From Symsagittifera roscoffensis (Eukaryota > Xenacoelomorpha > Acoela > Convolutidae), in the NCBI RefSeq assembly GCF_963678635.1, contig NC_087063.1:25588764-25652763 (forward strand): a stretch of DNA of 64,000 nucleotides. Direction: 5' to 3'. A model generated the notes under the pieces. That model did not search any database, was not told the DNA's origin, and saw only the letters and a program-made list of their open reading frames with translations. The translations under genes and the position numbers were made by a program. Positions 19,555 to 32,000 of this stretch are shown piece by piece (position 1 is the stretch's first letter; the number at the start of each line of letters is the position of its first letter).

Positions 19555-22500
19555 TGAGAATTTTAATTAGTGCAATTCAGGATTAATATTGAACTCGTTC
19601 TAAACACAAGTGTTTGACTTTAAAACACAGAAATGAGGCAAACAAACGTATTACCAACACCAAAAAGTCGATAAAATCATTCCAAAAATTAATGGAAGAA
19701 AAGGCTCAGGAAAAATGGCTCATAATCCAGAGGTCGGAAGTTCAAACTTCAAAGGTAGACCAATATTATTTAAGCACATTTGAAAAAACTTCTGCTTCTT
19801 CAAAGCTTCCTTCTGCTTTTTTGTTCGGTTTTGCAAGATGCAGTTTTGTATTTTGCAACACTTAGATTTATTGTGCTGCTTTTCTTTGAGCGTTTTTGAA
19901 AATAAAATTGCAGCTTAGAGTTGGTTTTTCGATTCTCTTTTTATTACGAGCCCTGCATCAATTTAACTCTTCACTCGATTGTTTTTTTTTGCTAGAAAAA
20001 AATCATGATTAAGCAGGGTGAAAAAATTTCTGCTATCTTTGTGGCTTTGAAAAGTCAAAAGACAAAATTTTTTGGTCATAATGAAAAGAGATGAGAGTTA
20101 AAGCTTGGGAATAACTTGTGGAATTTGTACTGTATTTTATGGTATAGTAACCTAGGCGTAAGACTGATTAGTATATGGTTTAAATTCCCTACTAGCGGTA
20201 GTATTAGTACCCCAGGTCTGTTGGGAACCGGCTTCCGATTTTATGCCCTAAATAAACAGACCGGCACCCAAATTCCGGAAGTCGTTTCTCGGTCCCCACG
20301 GAAAGCAAGGAGTTGAAGATAGGAAGCTATTAGCACTTGAAAAAACACACCCCTCTCGACTAGAAATAGGCAATTTATACAAAATCAAGCGCGCGGGCAT
20401 ACTAATTTTATAGCGGCGATAGATACTGGTCCCCACCGCTGGAAAAAGAAACCCATTGAGCGCAACCGGCTACTCCTTGGATTTTTAAATTGAAAATATC
20501 AGTGGGATACATATGAAAATTGATAGTTAGAACCCCCATGAGACCCTGAATCTTTCCGAGGACATTTGACACCCCGTTTAATTTTGAGCGTTTGGACCCC
20601 GAAATTGCGTAGAATACCCGGAAAGTTGCGTATTTCCCAGCCTAAATCGTGGAAATATAAACCGGTCACCATAATAATAATTGGAAGGAAACGTATTCCT
20701 TGGGAACTGAAGTAGAAGCTGATAGCGATGTAGTTTCTACAGTGCAACCTTGAAGTAGTAGAATTAAATTAAATTTGACTTGGTAAATAGTGGTTTGAGC
20801 TTAGCTTGGCAAATGAGTTTATAATAAGAATTCAATTAGGCTAAAGATACGTAGTCCCAGAGGAAATTGCAAGTAATAGGAGCGCGGCATGAGAATTAAA
20901 TCTCTTAATTAGTATGAACGGATGGAAAATTTTTTAATAGACGAATTACGTTCCCCCGATAGCTAGAACTTCGGGATTGGCATAAGGTATAGATGGAAAT
21001 TTGAGGTGCTTTATATGAATCAGCTACTCATCAAAATGTCTTTCCCTGCCCTGAGAAGATCGAAACGTTAAGGGATAAAAAAATGAAGACCTTGAGAGGG
21101 TCACTGAGTAAACCTAGTACGGTTTGGAGATTGAGTTGAACTGAGGCTGAGGTCAAAAATCAGTTGATTAGGATCGTGTGACCTGTTTTGCTTGGTTGTA
21201 TTGTGTCACTAACCGCATACCGGATATCTATTAAGTACGGACGGGTGATTTAAGCTGTTGCCAGGACTGATAAGGAATGGCGTGGCTTAACTAAAAATGA
21301 ATGATGAGGACTTAACTAAAACTAAAAAATGATAAGGAACTGGAGGGTTCCGGAGAGCCTTCTAGAGATGGAACAATTATTGCCACGCAGTCGAATAGTT
21401 GGAGTAAGAGGACAATTATAGCAGAAACAGTGATAGTTGGTTCTCATCAGATTGAGAACAGTGTTTCTTGAAGCTAATGAAATCAGTAAAAGTACCTCAA
21501 ATGAATAATACAGATACTACCAATTTTGGAAGGCCGACTGGGCCTTTGCGTTGAGTTACTAAGTGTAATTGATTAGCTAAAATTCTCTCTCCAGAGAGAG
21601 AATCGTTTAGTGGAGTCAGTTGGAAATTAAATTGTAATTAGACAATTGTGCTGATGAATTGCGGGCCTTTTCTTTTTTTTGGAATTATAGATTATATCCT
21701 GGCCACTCAGAGTTTTCTGTATTTGGATTTATAGTTTTTGAACTTAATCATCATTGGAAATTCCAGCGATTGTATCGAGTAGGCGAAAAATATTTAAGAG
21801 CACTTCACAAGAAAGGGTCAAGTAACATAATACAGTACAGAATAGTTGCCACCAACTTAACCCTTTCGGGATTGTAGATAGAAGCAATTCTCGGTGGCCC
21901 CGCTGAATTCAAAACCTTGGGACCATTTTGCAGCGTAATTAAAAGAGAGAGAACGAAGCTAGAGATGCAATCCCCTAAATCTACAAAATATGATTCAATG
22001 ATATTTCAGAAAGTAAGTGTACTTGTTACTGCCACTAGAAAAATTCTTAGGTCTTTATCTTCAACTCGAAGTTTCTTTTTGTCAACTGTTGAAATAATTC
22101 GCAAGACTTCCTGAGGTAGTTTTGAAAAAAATTAGCGTTGATGTTCTTAAATGCTCGAATCATCCAATAGTACATATAAGAAAAATTTTGCTGCAGTGGA
22201 TCATTACAATCTAGTTTGATAATATAAATCAAGCACCAAAAAAGAGGAAATATGGAATATATTTTGTCTGGGATTGTATTCTCTCTTGATTTTGATGTTT
22301 TTTTCTAACTTTTGGAATTTTTATGTTCATATACATTTTTTTGTTTGATTTCGTTTATATCTGCAATTTTTTTGTTCCTAGCCTCTCAAATTTTGAAGAG
22401 TAGGCCAATCCCTCCTCATTTAAGATACGGAAATTTCGGCTGCCGCTTAATGCAGCCAATTTGTAACTTTTTTACTGATAGCAAAAAATGTGGGTGTGTA

Positions 22501-24525
22501 ATTTCGCGATTTTTCAAATGTCGAGAAAACTCTGATTGTTATGTGTCATACACGTCAAATTAAAAAATATATATATATGAAATTGTTGATTGTGTTTTAC
22601 CTCAAACTAGGTCAACCACAAAGCACAAAAAAAAACGACTTTAATGGAAAGAAAATCATGAAGAACATTTTTTTTTTCAATATATCTTTTTTTTAATGAG
22701 TTTGATGAAACGATGCGGTGTAATGGAGCGCGGTGTCATGAAACGGTTAATCCGGTGTCGTGGAACAATTTCAACAAAAGCCTCGGACTTAACAATTTTG
22801 GACTTGTTTGACGACATTCGGTTTTGAAAAAAGATTCAGTAAAAAGGCAAAAAAAACCGGAAAAAGGGGATCAAAATCAATTAATTTTACGAATTTTTAA
22901 TAAACCGCTGAAAAAATTTCAAATTTTACTTGATTTGGTATAAAAACATGTTTTTTTATTGCTCAAAAATCAAGTTTCTAATGAGACACAACCAATATCT
23001 CACCATACTCGCTAAAGTTAGAAAAAAGCGAAAATTCTTAAATGGTTTTTCTAGACAGTGGTTTTTTATGTTTTTCAAATCTTCATTGTAATTCGAGTCA
23101 CAAATAGGACGGCTCTAAAGTGATATATCAGTCCAATCAAGATGGAATTATTCTTATTTAATTTCAAGCAGAAAATTTTATTTTAAATAGCAATTTTTTA
23201 AAATATATAATTTCAACTCATTTGCTTATATGCAGTTAAAATCTACCTCTTGCAACCCGTGTAAAATTTTCTCGAAAGCTAGTTAGGTTCATTTGAATAA
23301 TTAGGTAAACTCACAGGTGTCATTTATGTCTCATTCATTAATATGACCTGCACTTTTAACATAATAAAAATTGCAACAAACTTCCGAAATGAAAAAAAAA
23401 ACTGACAATTCACCAAGCAAAGGTGAACCTAATTACTACGTTGATGGATCAAAACTTTTTTTTCGGAGTACCTTCAAAACTTTTGACAGTTTTTTTCTCT
23501 GAGCGGTGCTTTGAATAATGTTGAAAAGTTTTGTCACTATATTTATTTTCTTCTAACGTTATCGTGTTTTTTTAACCGATTTTTATATTTATGATAAAAA
23601 ATTATGATGTGAATTATTAGTTAAGCGCTTTACACTGTGCAAAAATTTTATGATATCTCAAAAATTGCGTTTGCTGCTTGGTCAAGTCAAAATAAAAAAA
23701 TATTGACAATAAAAGTAGTCTGTAAATGGTTGATTTTGTTGAAAAACGGAAAAAGTGCTCAATAAAGGTAGTGTAAATAGTAGTTGTAGTAGTAAATTAT
23801 ACCCTTCCGAGTACGTTCAAAATAAAGAAAGATGCTTTATTCGGATATTTGCAACTCAGTTAGAGATCACATCAGGGCAGTCTTTCTCGTGCCCCCACTA
23901 TCTGTGGTCGTATATTCTGTACCCAAAAGGATATAAATTTTTCGATAGTCGATTATTGTTATCCTTGTGACCCTCATTGCTCTTCCGTGCACTGCTGGAT
24001 TGGTCCTTTTCTTTATTCACTCGTTCCATCCAAAATCATTGAATGATAGCATTGACGTGCTTAAACACTCAAACCACCCTATAGTACAGGTACGAAAGAG
24101 TTCACTACAGTTGATTGTTACAATCAAGTTTGATATAAATTAATACTTCAAAAAACAACACAGGGAATTTAGACTATATCTTGTCTCGAAATGCATTCTC
24201 TCCTGATTTAAAAATTTACTTTTCTAACTTTTGGATATTTGACCATAAACAATTTTTTGCTTGATTTCGATTAAATCTGGAAATGTTTTTGTTCCTATGC
24301 CTCTCAAATAATGACGAGTTGGCCGATGTCTGGGCACTTTACGATACGGAAATTTTTTGGTGCCAGTTAAAGGCTTTCGTGTGAGCAACCGCTCGGCGCA
24401 GAGGTTTTGTTAGAGCAGAATAAAAACAAATTTGAAACATTCAACCTCAAATTATTTAATGGCGGAAAATAATCAAGTATCCTATAAAATTTGGGCAGCG
24501 TGAAGACTAAACCTTACGTAATTTT
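19555..24525 (+). repeat. 5.4-kb repeat family, copy 2 (left end missing)
   Basis: Joins copy 1 directly and starts about 385 bp into the unit (CTGAGAATTTTAATTAG). It then runs to the complete right end (...CCTTACGTAATTTT), identical to the end of copy 4. It differs from copy 1 by scattered single-base changes and homopolymer length, indicating a recent tandem event with a 4.0-kb period. Confidence 0.9.
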
Positions 24526-24966
24526 GGCTGTTTTTAGTTCATCAAAAAGGACACCAAAATTACCCAATCGATCACAAAAACAATTATATCAAAGTGAGTC
24601 CCTCTCATAGCCCATTAAGCTTTAAGAAAGGTAAATTCTTCAAAAAAAAATTGAAAACGGTTTAAAAAGTGTTTTTAAATAAAAAGTTGGTGTTTTATAA
24701 AGAAAAAATGACCTTTTTTGTCTATCAAGCAAAAATTGATTAACCTAACAATGTTTTGGAGAATATACCCCTGTTAAAGTTTGTTGGGCTACGTGAGGGG
24801 CTCACTTTGATATAATTATGTTTGTGACCGACTGGTTTTTTTTGGCGCCATTTTCTATTAACTAAAAAAACCAAAATGACCCATTTTTGGGGTAAAACTT
24901 TGGGCCCGAATTTCGCAAAACAAATTACACAATATTAATTCTGCTAAAATTTGAACTAAATTCTGC
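24526..24966. mobile_element. Truncated fold-back element at the copy 2 / copy 3 junction
   Basis: Matches the inner left arm, loop and most of the right arm of the element at 13819-14542 (from GGCTGTTTTTAGTTCATC to CTGCTAAAATTTGAACTAA). It is missing the outer part of both arms and sits exactly between two units of the 5.4-kb repeat. Confidence 0.75.
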
Positions 24967-27900
24967 TAAAAATTTTTGTGTGACAGACTCTGGTCAATCA
25001 AAGCTAGAGTCATCAAAAGATTAATGGTCTAGCATGTAGCAAGTACAATGGAGCGGCCTGAAATGAAAAATGCTGTCTTCTTATGCGAACAATTTAATGA
25101 AAGAAGCAAACTTTTGGCAAAAAAACTTTCAATTTTAATGTTGCTAAATTTTTGAATTTGATTTTTTTTATTCTGTCAGGCATTGATCAAAGAATATACA
25201 AAGACGCCATACAAAAGAAATAGGCGTTTTGAGAGTTTTTGATACTACTGCTATTCTGAGAGTTGCACCTGGTCTATGAGTGATTACAGGGCGTTCTGAT
25301 AAAAAGGATGAAACGAATATAAATTGCTCGCTGATTCAAGATTCAATTGAACATAAAAACTGAGAATTTTAATTAGTGCAATTCAGGATTAATATTGAAC
25401 TCGTTCTAAACACAAGTGTTTGACTTTAAAACACAGAAATGAGGCAAACAAACGTATTACCAACACCAAAAAGTCGAGAAAATCATTCCAAAAATTAATG
25501 GAAGAAAAGGCTCAGGAAAAATGGCTCATAATCCAGAGGTCGGAAGTTCAAACTTCAAAGGTAGACCAATATTATTTAAGCACATTTGAAAAAACTTCTG
25601 CTTCTTCAAAGCTTCCTTCTGCTTTTTTGTTCGGTTCTGCAAGATGCAGTTTTGTATTTTGCAACACTTAGATTTATTGTGCTGCTTTTCTTTGAGCGTT
25701 TTTGAAAATAAAATTGCAGCTTAGAGTTGGTTTTTCGATTTTCTTTTTATTACGAGCCCTGCATCAATTTAACTCTTCACTCGATTGTTTTTTTTTTGCT
25801 AGAAAAAAATCATGATTAAGCAGGGTGAAAAAATTTCTGCTATCTTTGTGGCTTTGAAAAGTCAAAAAACAAAAATTTTTTAGTCATAATGAAAAGAAAT
25901 GAGAGTTAAAGCTTGGGAATAACTTGTGGAATTTGTACTGTATTTTATGGTATGGTAACCTAAGCGTAAGACTGTTTAGTATATGGTTTAAATTCCCTAC
26001 TAGCGGTAGTATTAGTACCCCAGGTCTGTTGGGAACCGGCTTCCGATTTTATGCCCTAAATAAACAGACCGGCACCCAAATTCCGGAAGTCGTTTCTCGG
26101 CCCCCACAGAAAGCAAGGAGTTGAAGATAGGAAGCTATTAGCACTTGAAAAAACACACCCCTCTCGACTAGAAATAGGCAATTTATACAAAATCAAGCGC
26201 GCGGGCATACTAATTTTATAGCGGCGATAGATACTGGTCCCCACCGCTGGAAAAAGAAACCCATTGAGCGCAACCGGCTACTCCTTGGGTTTTTAAATTG
26301 AAAATATCAGTGGGATACATATGAAAATTGATAGTTAGAACCCCCATGAGACCCTGAATCTTTCCGAGGACATTTGACACCCCGTTTAACTTTGAGCGTT
26401 TGGATCCCGAAATTGCGTAGAATACCCGGAAAGTTGCGTATTTCCCAGCCTAAACCGTGGAAATATAAACCGGTCACCATAATAATAATTGGAAGGAAAC
26501 GTATTCCTTGGGAACTGAAGTAGAAGCTGATAGCGATGTAGTTTCTACAGTGCAACCTTGAAGTAGTAGAATTAAATTAAATTTGACTTGGTAAATAGTG
26601 GTTTGAGCTTAGCTTGGCAAATGAGTTTATAATAAGAATTCAATTAGGCTAAAGATACGTAGTCCCAGAGGAAATTGCAAGTAATAGGAGCGCGGCATGA
26701 GAATTAAATCTCTTAATTAGTATGAACGGATGGAGAATTTTTTAATAGACGAATTACGTTCCCCCGATAGCTAGAACTTCGGGATTGGCATAAGGTATAG
26801 ATGGAAATTTGAGGTGCTTTATATGAATCAGCTACTCATCAAAATGTCTTTCCCTGCCCTGAGAAGATCGAAACGTTAAGGGATAAAAAAAATGAAGACC
26901 TTGAGAGGGTCACTGAGTAAACCTAGTACGGTTTGGAGGTTGAGTTGAACTGAGGCTGAGGTCAAAAATCAGTTGATTAGGATCGTGTGACCTGTTTTGC
27001 TTGGTTGTATTGTGTCACTAACCGCATACCGGATATCTATTAAGTACGGACGGGTGATTTAAGCTGTTGCCAGGACTGATAAGGAATGGCGTGGCTTAAC
27101 TAAAAATGAATGATGAGGACTTAACTAAAACTAAAAAATGATAAGGAACTGGAGGGTTCCGGAGAGCCTTCTAGAGATGGAACAATTATTGCCACGCAGT
27201 CGAATAGTTGGAGTAAGAAGACAATTATAGCAGAAACAGTGATAGTTGGTTCTCATCAGATTGAGAACAGTGTTTCTTGAAGCTAATGAAATCAGTAAAA
27301 GTACCTCAAACGAATAATACAGATACTACCAACTTTGGAAGGCCGACTGGGTCTTTGCGTTGAGTTACGAAGTGTAATTGATTAGCTAAAATTCTCTCTC
27401 CAGAGAGAGAATCGTTTAGTGGAGTCAGTTGGAAATTAAATTGTAATTAGACAATTGTGCTGATGAATTGCGGGCCTTTTTTTTGGAATTATAGATTATA
27501 TCCTGGCCACTCAGAGTTTTCTGTATTTGGATTTATAGTTTTTGAACTAATTTATCATTGGAAATTCCAGCGATTGTATCGAGTAGGCGAAAAATATTTA
27601 AGAGCACTTCACAAGAAAGGGTCAAGTAACATAATACAGTACAGAATAGTTGCCACCAACTTAACCCTTTCGGGATTGTAGATAGGAGCAATTCTCGGTG
27701 ACCCCGCTGAATTCAAAACCCTTGGGACCATTTTGCAGCGTAACTAAAAGAGAGAGAACGAAGCTAGAGATGCAATCCCCTAAATTACAAAATATGATTC
27801 AATGTTATTTCAGAAAGTAAGTGTACTTGTTACCGCCACTAGAAAAACTCGTAGGTCTTTATCTTCAACTCGAAGTTTCTTCTTGTCAACTGATGAAATA

Positions 27901-28894
27901 ATTCGCAAGACTTCCTGAGGTAGTTTTGAAAAAAGTTAGCGTTGATGTTCTTAAATGCTCGAATCATCCAATAGTACATATAAGAAAAATTTTGCTGCAG
28001 TGGATCATTACAATCTAGTTTGATAATATAAATCAAGCACCAAAAAAGAGGAAATATGGAATATATTTTGTCTGGGATTGTATTCTCTCTTGATTTTGAT
28101 GTTTTTTTCTAACTTTTGGAATTTTTATGTTCATATAAATTTTTTTGTTTGATTTCGTTTATATCTGCAATTTTTTTGTTCCTAGCCTCTCAAATTTTGA
28201 AGAGAAGGCCAATCCCTCCTCATTTAAGATACGGAAATTTTGGCTGCCGCTTATTGCAGCCAATTTGTAACTTTTTTACTGATAGCAAAAAATGTGGGTG
28301 TGTAATTTCGCGATTTTTCAAATGTCGAGAAAACTCTGATTGTTATGTGTCATACACGTCAAATTAAAATATATATATATATGAAATTGTTGATTGTGTT
28401 TTACCTCAAACTAGGTCAACCACAAAGCACAAAAAAAACGACTTTAATGGAAAGAAAATCACGAAGAACATTTTTTTTTCAATATATCTTTTTTTTTAAT
28501 GAGTTTGATGAAACGATGCGGTGTAATGGAGCGCGGTGTCATGAAACGGTTAATCCGATGTCGTGGAACGATTTCAACAAAAGCCTCGGACTTAACAATT
28601 TTGGACTTGTTTGACGACATTCGGTTTTGAAAAAAGATTCAGTAAAAAGGCAAAAAAAAACCGGAAAAAGGGGATCAAAATCAATTAATTTTACGAATTT
28701 TTAATAAGCCGCTGAAAAAATATTTCAAATTTTACTTGATTTGGTATAAAAACATGTTTTTTTATTGCTCAAAAATCAAGTTTCTAATGAGACACAACCA
28801 ATATCTCACCATACTCGCTAAAGTTAGAAAAAAGCAAAAATTCTTAAATGGTTTTTCTAGACAGTGGTTTTTTATGTTTTTCAAATCTTCATTG
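24967..28894 (+). repeat. 5.4-kb repeat family, copy 3 (right end missing)
   Basis: Full left end; broken on the right at CAAATCTTCATTG (28894), where the right-arm piece of the fold-back element resumes. It shares most private variants with copy 4 (for example GGTAACCTAAGCG and GCCCCCACAGAAAG), so copies 3 and 4 come from one duplication of about 4.05 kb whose unit included fold-back DNA from about 24848. Confidence 0.9.
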
Positions 28895-29016
28895 CGCCAT
28901 TTTCTATTAACTAAAAAAAAACAAAATGACCCATTTTTGGGGTAAAACTTTGGGCCCGAATTTCGCAAAACAAATTACACAATATTAATTCTGCTAAAAT
29001 TTGAACTAAGTTCTGC
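28895..29016. mobile_element. Fold-back element fragment at the copy 3 / copy 4 junction
   Basis: A 120-bp piece (CGCCATTTTCTATTAAC ... TTTGAACTAAG) repeats the end of the fragment at 24526-24966. It was carried along in the tandem duplication of copy 3. Confidence 0.8.
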
Positions 29017-32000
29017 TAAAAATTTTTGTGTGACAGACTCTGGTCAATCAAAGCTAGAGTCATCAAAAGATTAATGGTCTAGCATGTAGCAAGTACAATG
29101 GAGCGGCCTGAAATGAAAAATGCTGTCTTCTTATGCGAACAATTTAATGAAAGAAGCAAACTTTTGGCAAAAAAACTTTCAATTTTAATGTTGCTAAATT
29201 TTTGATTTTGATTTTTTTTATTCTGTCAGGCATTGATCAAAGAATATACAAAGACGCCATACAAAAGAAATAGGCGTTTTGAGAGTTTTTGACTACTGCT
29301 ATTCTGAGAGTTGCACCTGGTCTATGAGTGATTACAGGGCGTTCTGATAAAAAGGATGAAACGAATATAAATTGCTCGCTGATTCAAGATTCAATTGAAC
29401 ATAAAAACTGAGAATTTTAATTAGTGCAATTCAGGATTAATATTGAACTCGTTCTAAACACAAGTGTTTGACTTTAAAACACAGAAATGAGGCAAACAAA
29501 CGTATTACCAACACCAAAAAGTCGAGAAAATCATTCCAAAAATTAATGGAAGAAAAGGCTCAGGAAAAATGGCTCATAATCCAGAGGTCGGAAGTTCAAA
29601 CTTCAAAGGTAGACCAATATTATTTAAGCACATTTGAAAAAACTTCTGCTTCTTCAAAGCTTCCTTCTGCTTTTTTGTTCGGTTCTGCAAGATGCAGTTT
29701 TGTATTTTGCAACACTTAGATTTATTGTGCTGCTTTTCTTTGAGCGTTTTTGAAAATAAAATTGCAGCTTAGAGTTGGTTTTTCGATTTTCTTTTTATTA
29801 CGAGCCCTGCATCAATTTAACTCTTCACTCGATTGTTTTTTTTTTGCTAGAAAAAAATCATGATTAAGCAGGGTGAAAAAATTTCTGCTATCTTCGTGGC
29901 TTTGAAAAGTCAAAAGACAAAATTTTTTGGTCATAATGAAAAGAGATGAGAGTTAAAGCTTGGGAATAACTTGTGGAATTTGTACTGTATTTTATGGTAT
30001 GGTAACCTAAGCGTAAGACTGTTTAGTATATGGTTTAAATTCCCTACTAGCGGTAGTATTAGTACCCCAGGTCTGTTGGGAACCGGCTTCCGATTTTATG
30101 CCCTAAATAAACAGACCGGCACCCAAATTCCGGAAGTCGTTTCTCGGCCCCCACAGAAAGCAAGGAGTTGAAGATAGGAAGCTATTAGCACTTGAAAAAA
30201 CACACCCCTCTCGACTAGAAATAGGCAATTTATACAAAATCAAGCGCGCGGGCATACTAATTTTATAGCGGCGATAGATACTGGTCCCCACCGCTGGAAA
30301 AAGAAACCCATTGAGCGCAACCGGCTACTCCTTGGGTTTTTAAATTGAAAATATCAGTGGGATACATATGAAAATTGATAGTTAGAACCCCCATGAGACC
30401 CTGAATCTTTCCGAGGACATTTGACACCCCGTTTAACTTTGAGCGTTTGGATCCCGAAATTGCGTAGAATACCCGGAAAGTTGCGTATTTCCCAGCCTAA
30501 ACCGTGGAAATATAAACCGGTCACCATAATAATAATTGGAAGGAAACGTATTCCTTGGGAACTGAAGTAGAAGCTGATAGCGATGTAGTTTCTACAGTGC
30601 AACCTTGAAGTAGTAGAATTAAATTAAATTTGACTTGGTAAATAGTGGTTTGAGCTTAGCTTGGCAAATGAGTTTATAATAAGAATTCAATTAGGCTAAA
30701 GATACGTAGTCCCAGAGGAAACTGCAAGTAATAGGAGCGCGGCATGAGAATTAAATCTCTTAATTAGTATGAACGGATGGAGAATTTTTTAATAGACGAA
30801 TTACGTTCCCCCGATAGCTAGAATTTCGGGATTGGCATAAGGTATAGATGGAAATTTGAGGTGCTTTATATGAATCAGCTACTCATCAAAATGTCTTTCC
30901 CTGCCCTGAGAAGATCGAAACGTTAAGGGATAAAAAAAATGAAGACCTTGAGAGGGTCACTGAGTAAACCTAGTACGGTTTGGAGGTTGAGTTGAACTGA
31001 GGCTGAGGTCAAAAATCAGTTGATTAGGATCGTGTGACCTGTTTTGCTTGGTTGTATTGTGTCACTAACCGCATACCGGATATCTATTAAGTACGGACGG
31101 GTGATTTAAGCTGTTGCCAGGACTGATAAGGAATGGCGTGGCTTAACTAAAAATGAATGATGAGGACTTAACTAAAACTAAAAAATGATAAGGAACTGGA
31201 GGGTTCCGGAGAGCCTTCTAGAGATGGAACAATTATTGCCACGCAGTCGAATAGTTGGAGTAAGAAGACAATTATAGCAGAAACAGTGATAGTTGGTTCT
31301 CATCAGATTGAGAACAGTGTTTCTTGAAGCTAATGAAATCAGTAAAAGTACCTCAAACGAATAATACAGATACTACCAACTTTGGAAGGCCGACTGGGTC
31401 TTTGCGTTGAGTTACGAAGTGTAATTGATTAGCTAAAATTCTCTCTCCAGAGAGAGAATCGTTTAGTGGAGTCAGTTGGAAATTAAATTGTAATTAGACA
31501 ATTGTGCTGATGAATTGCGGGCCTTTTTTTTGGAATTATAGATTATATCCTGGCCACTCAGAGTTTTCTGTATTTGGATTTATAGTTTTTGAACTAATTT
31601 ATCATTGGAAATTCCAGCGATTGTATCGAGTAGGCGAAAAATATTTAAGAGCACTTCACAAGAAAGGGTCAAGTAACATAATACAGTACAGAATAGTTGC
31701 CACCAACTTAACCCTTTCGGGATTGTAGATAGGAGCAATTCTCGGTGACCCCGCTGAATTCAAAACCCTTGGGACCATTTTGCAGCGTAACTAAAAGAGA
31801 GAGAACGAAGCTAGAGATGCAATCCCCTAAATTACAAAATATGATTCAATGTTATTTCAGAAAGTAAGTGTACTTGTTACTGCCACTAGAAAAACTCGTA
31901 GGTCTTTATCTTCAACTCGAAGTTTCTTCTTGTCAACTGATGAAATAATTCGCAAGACTTCCTGAGGTAGTTTTGAAAAAAGTTAGCGTTGATGTTCTTA

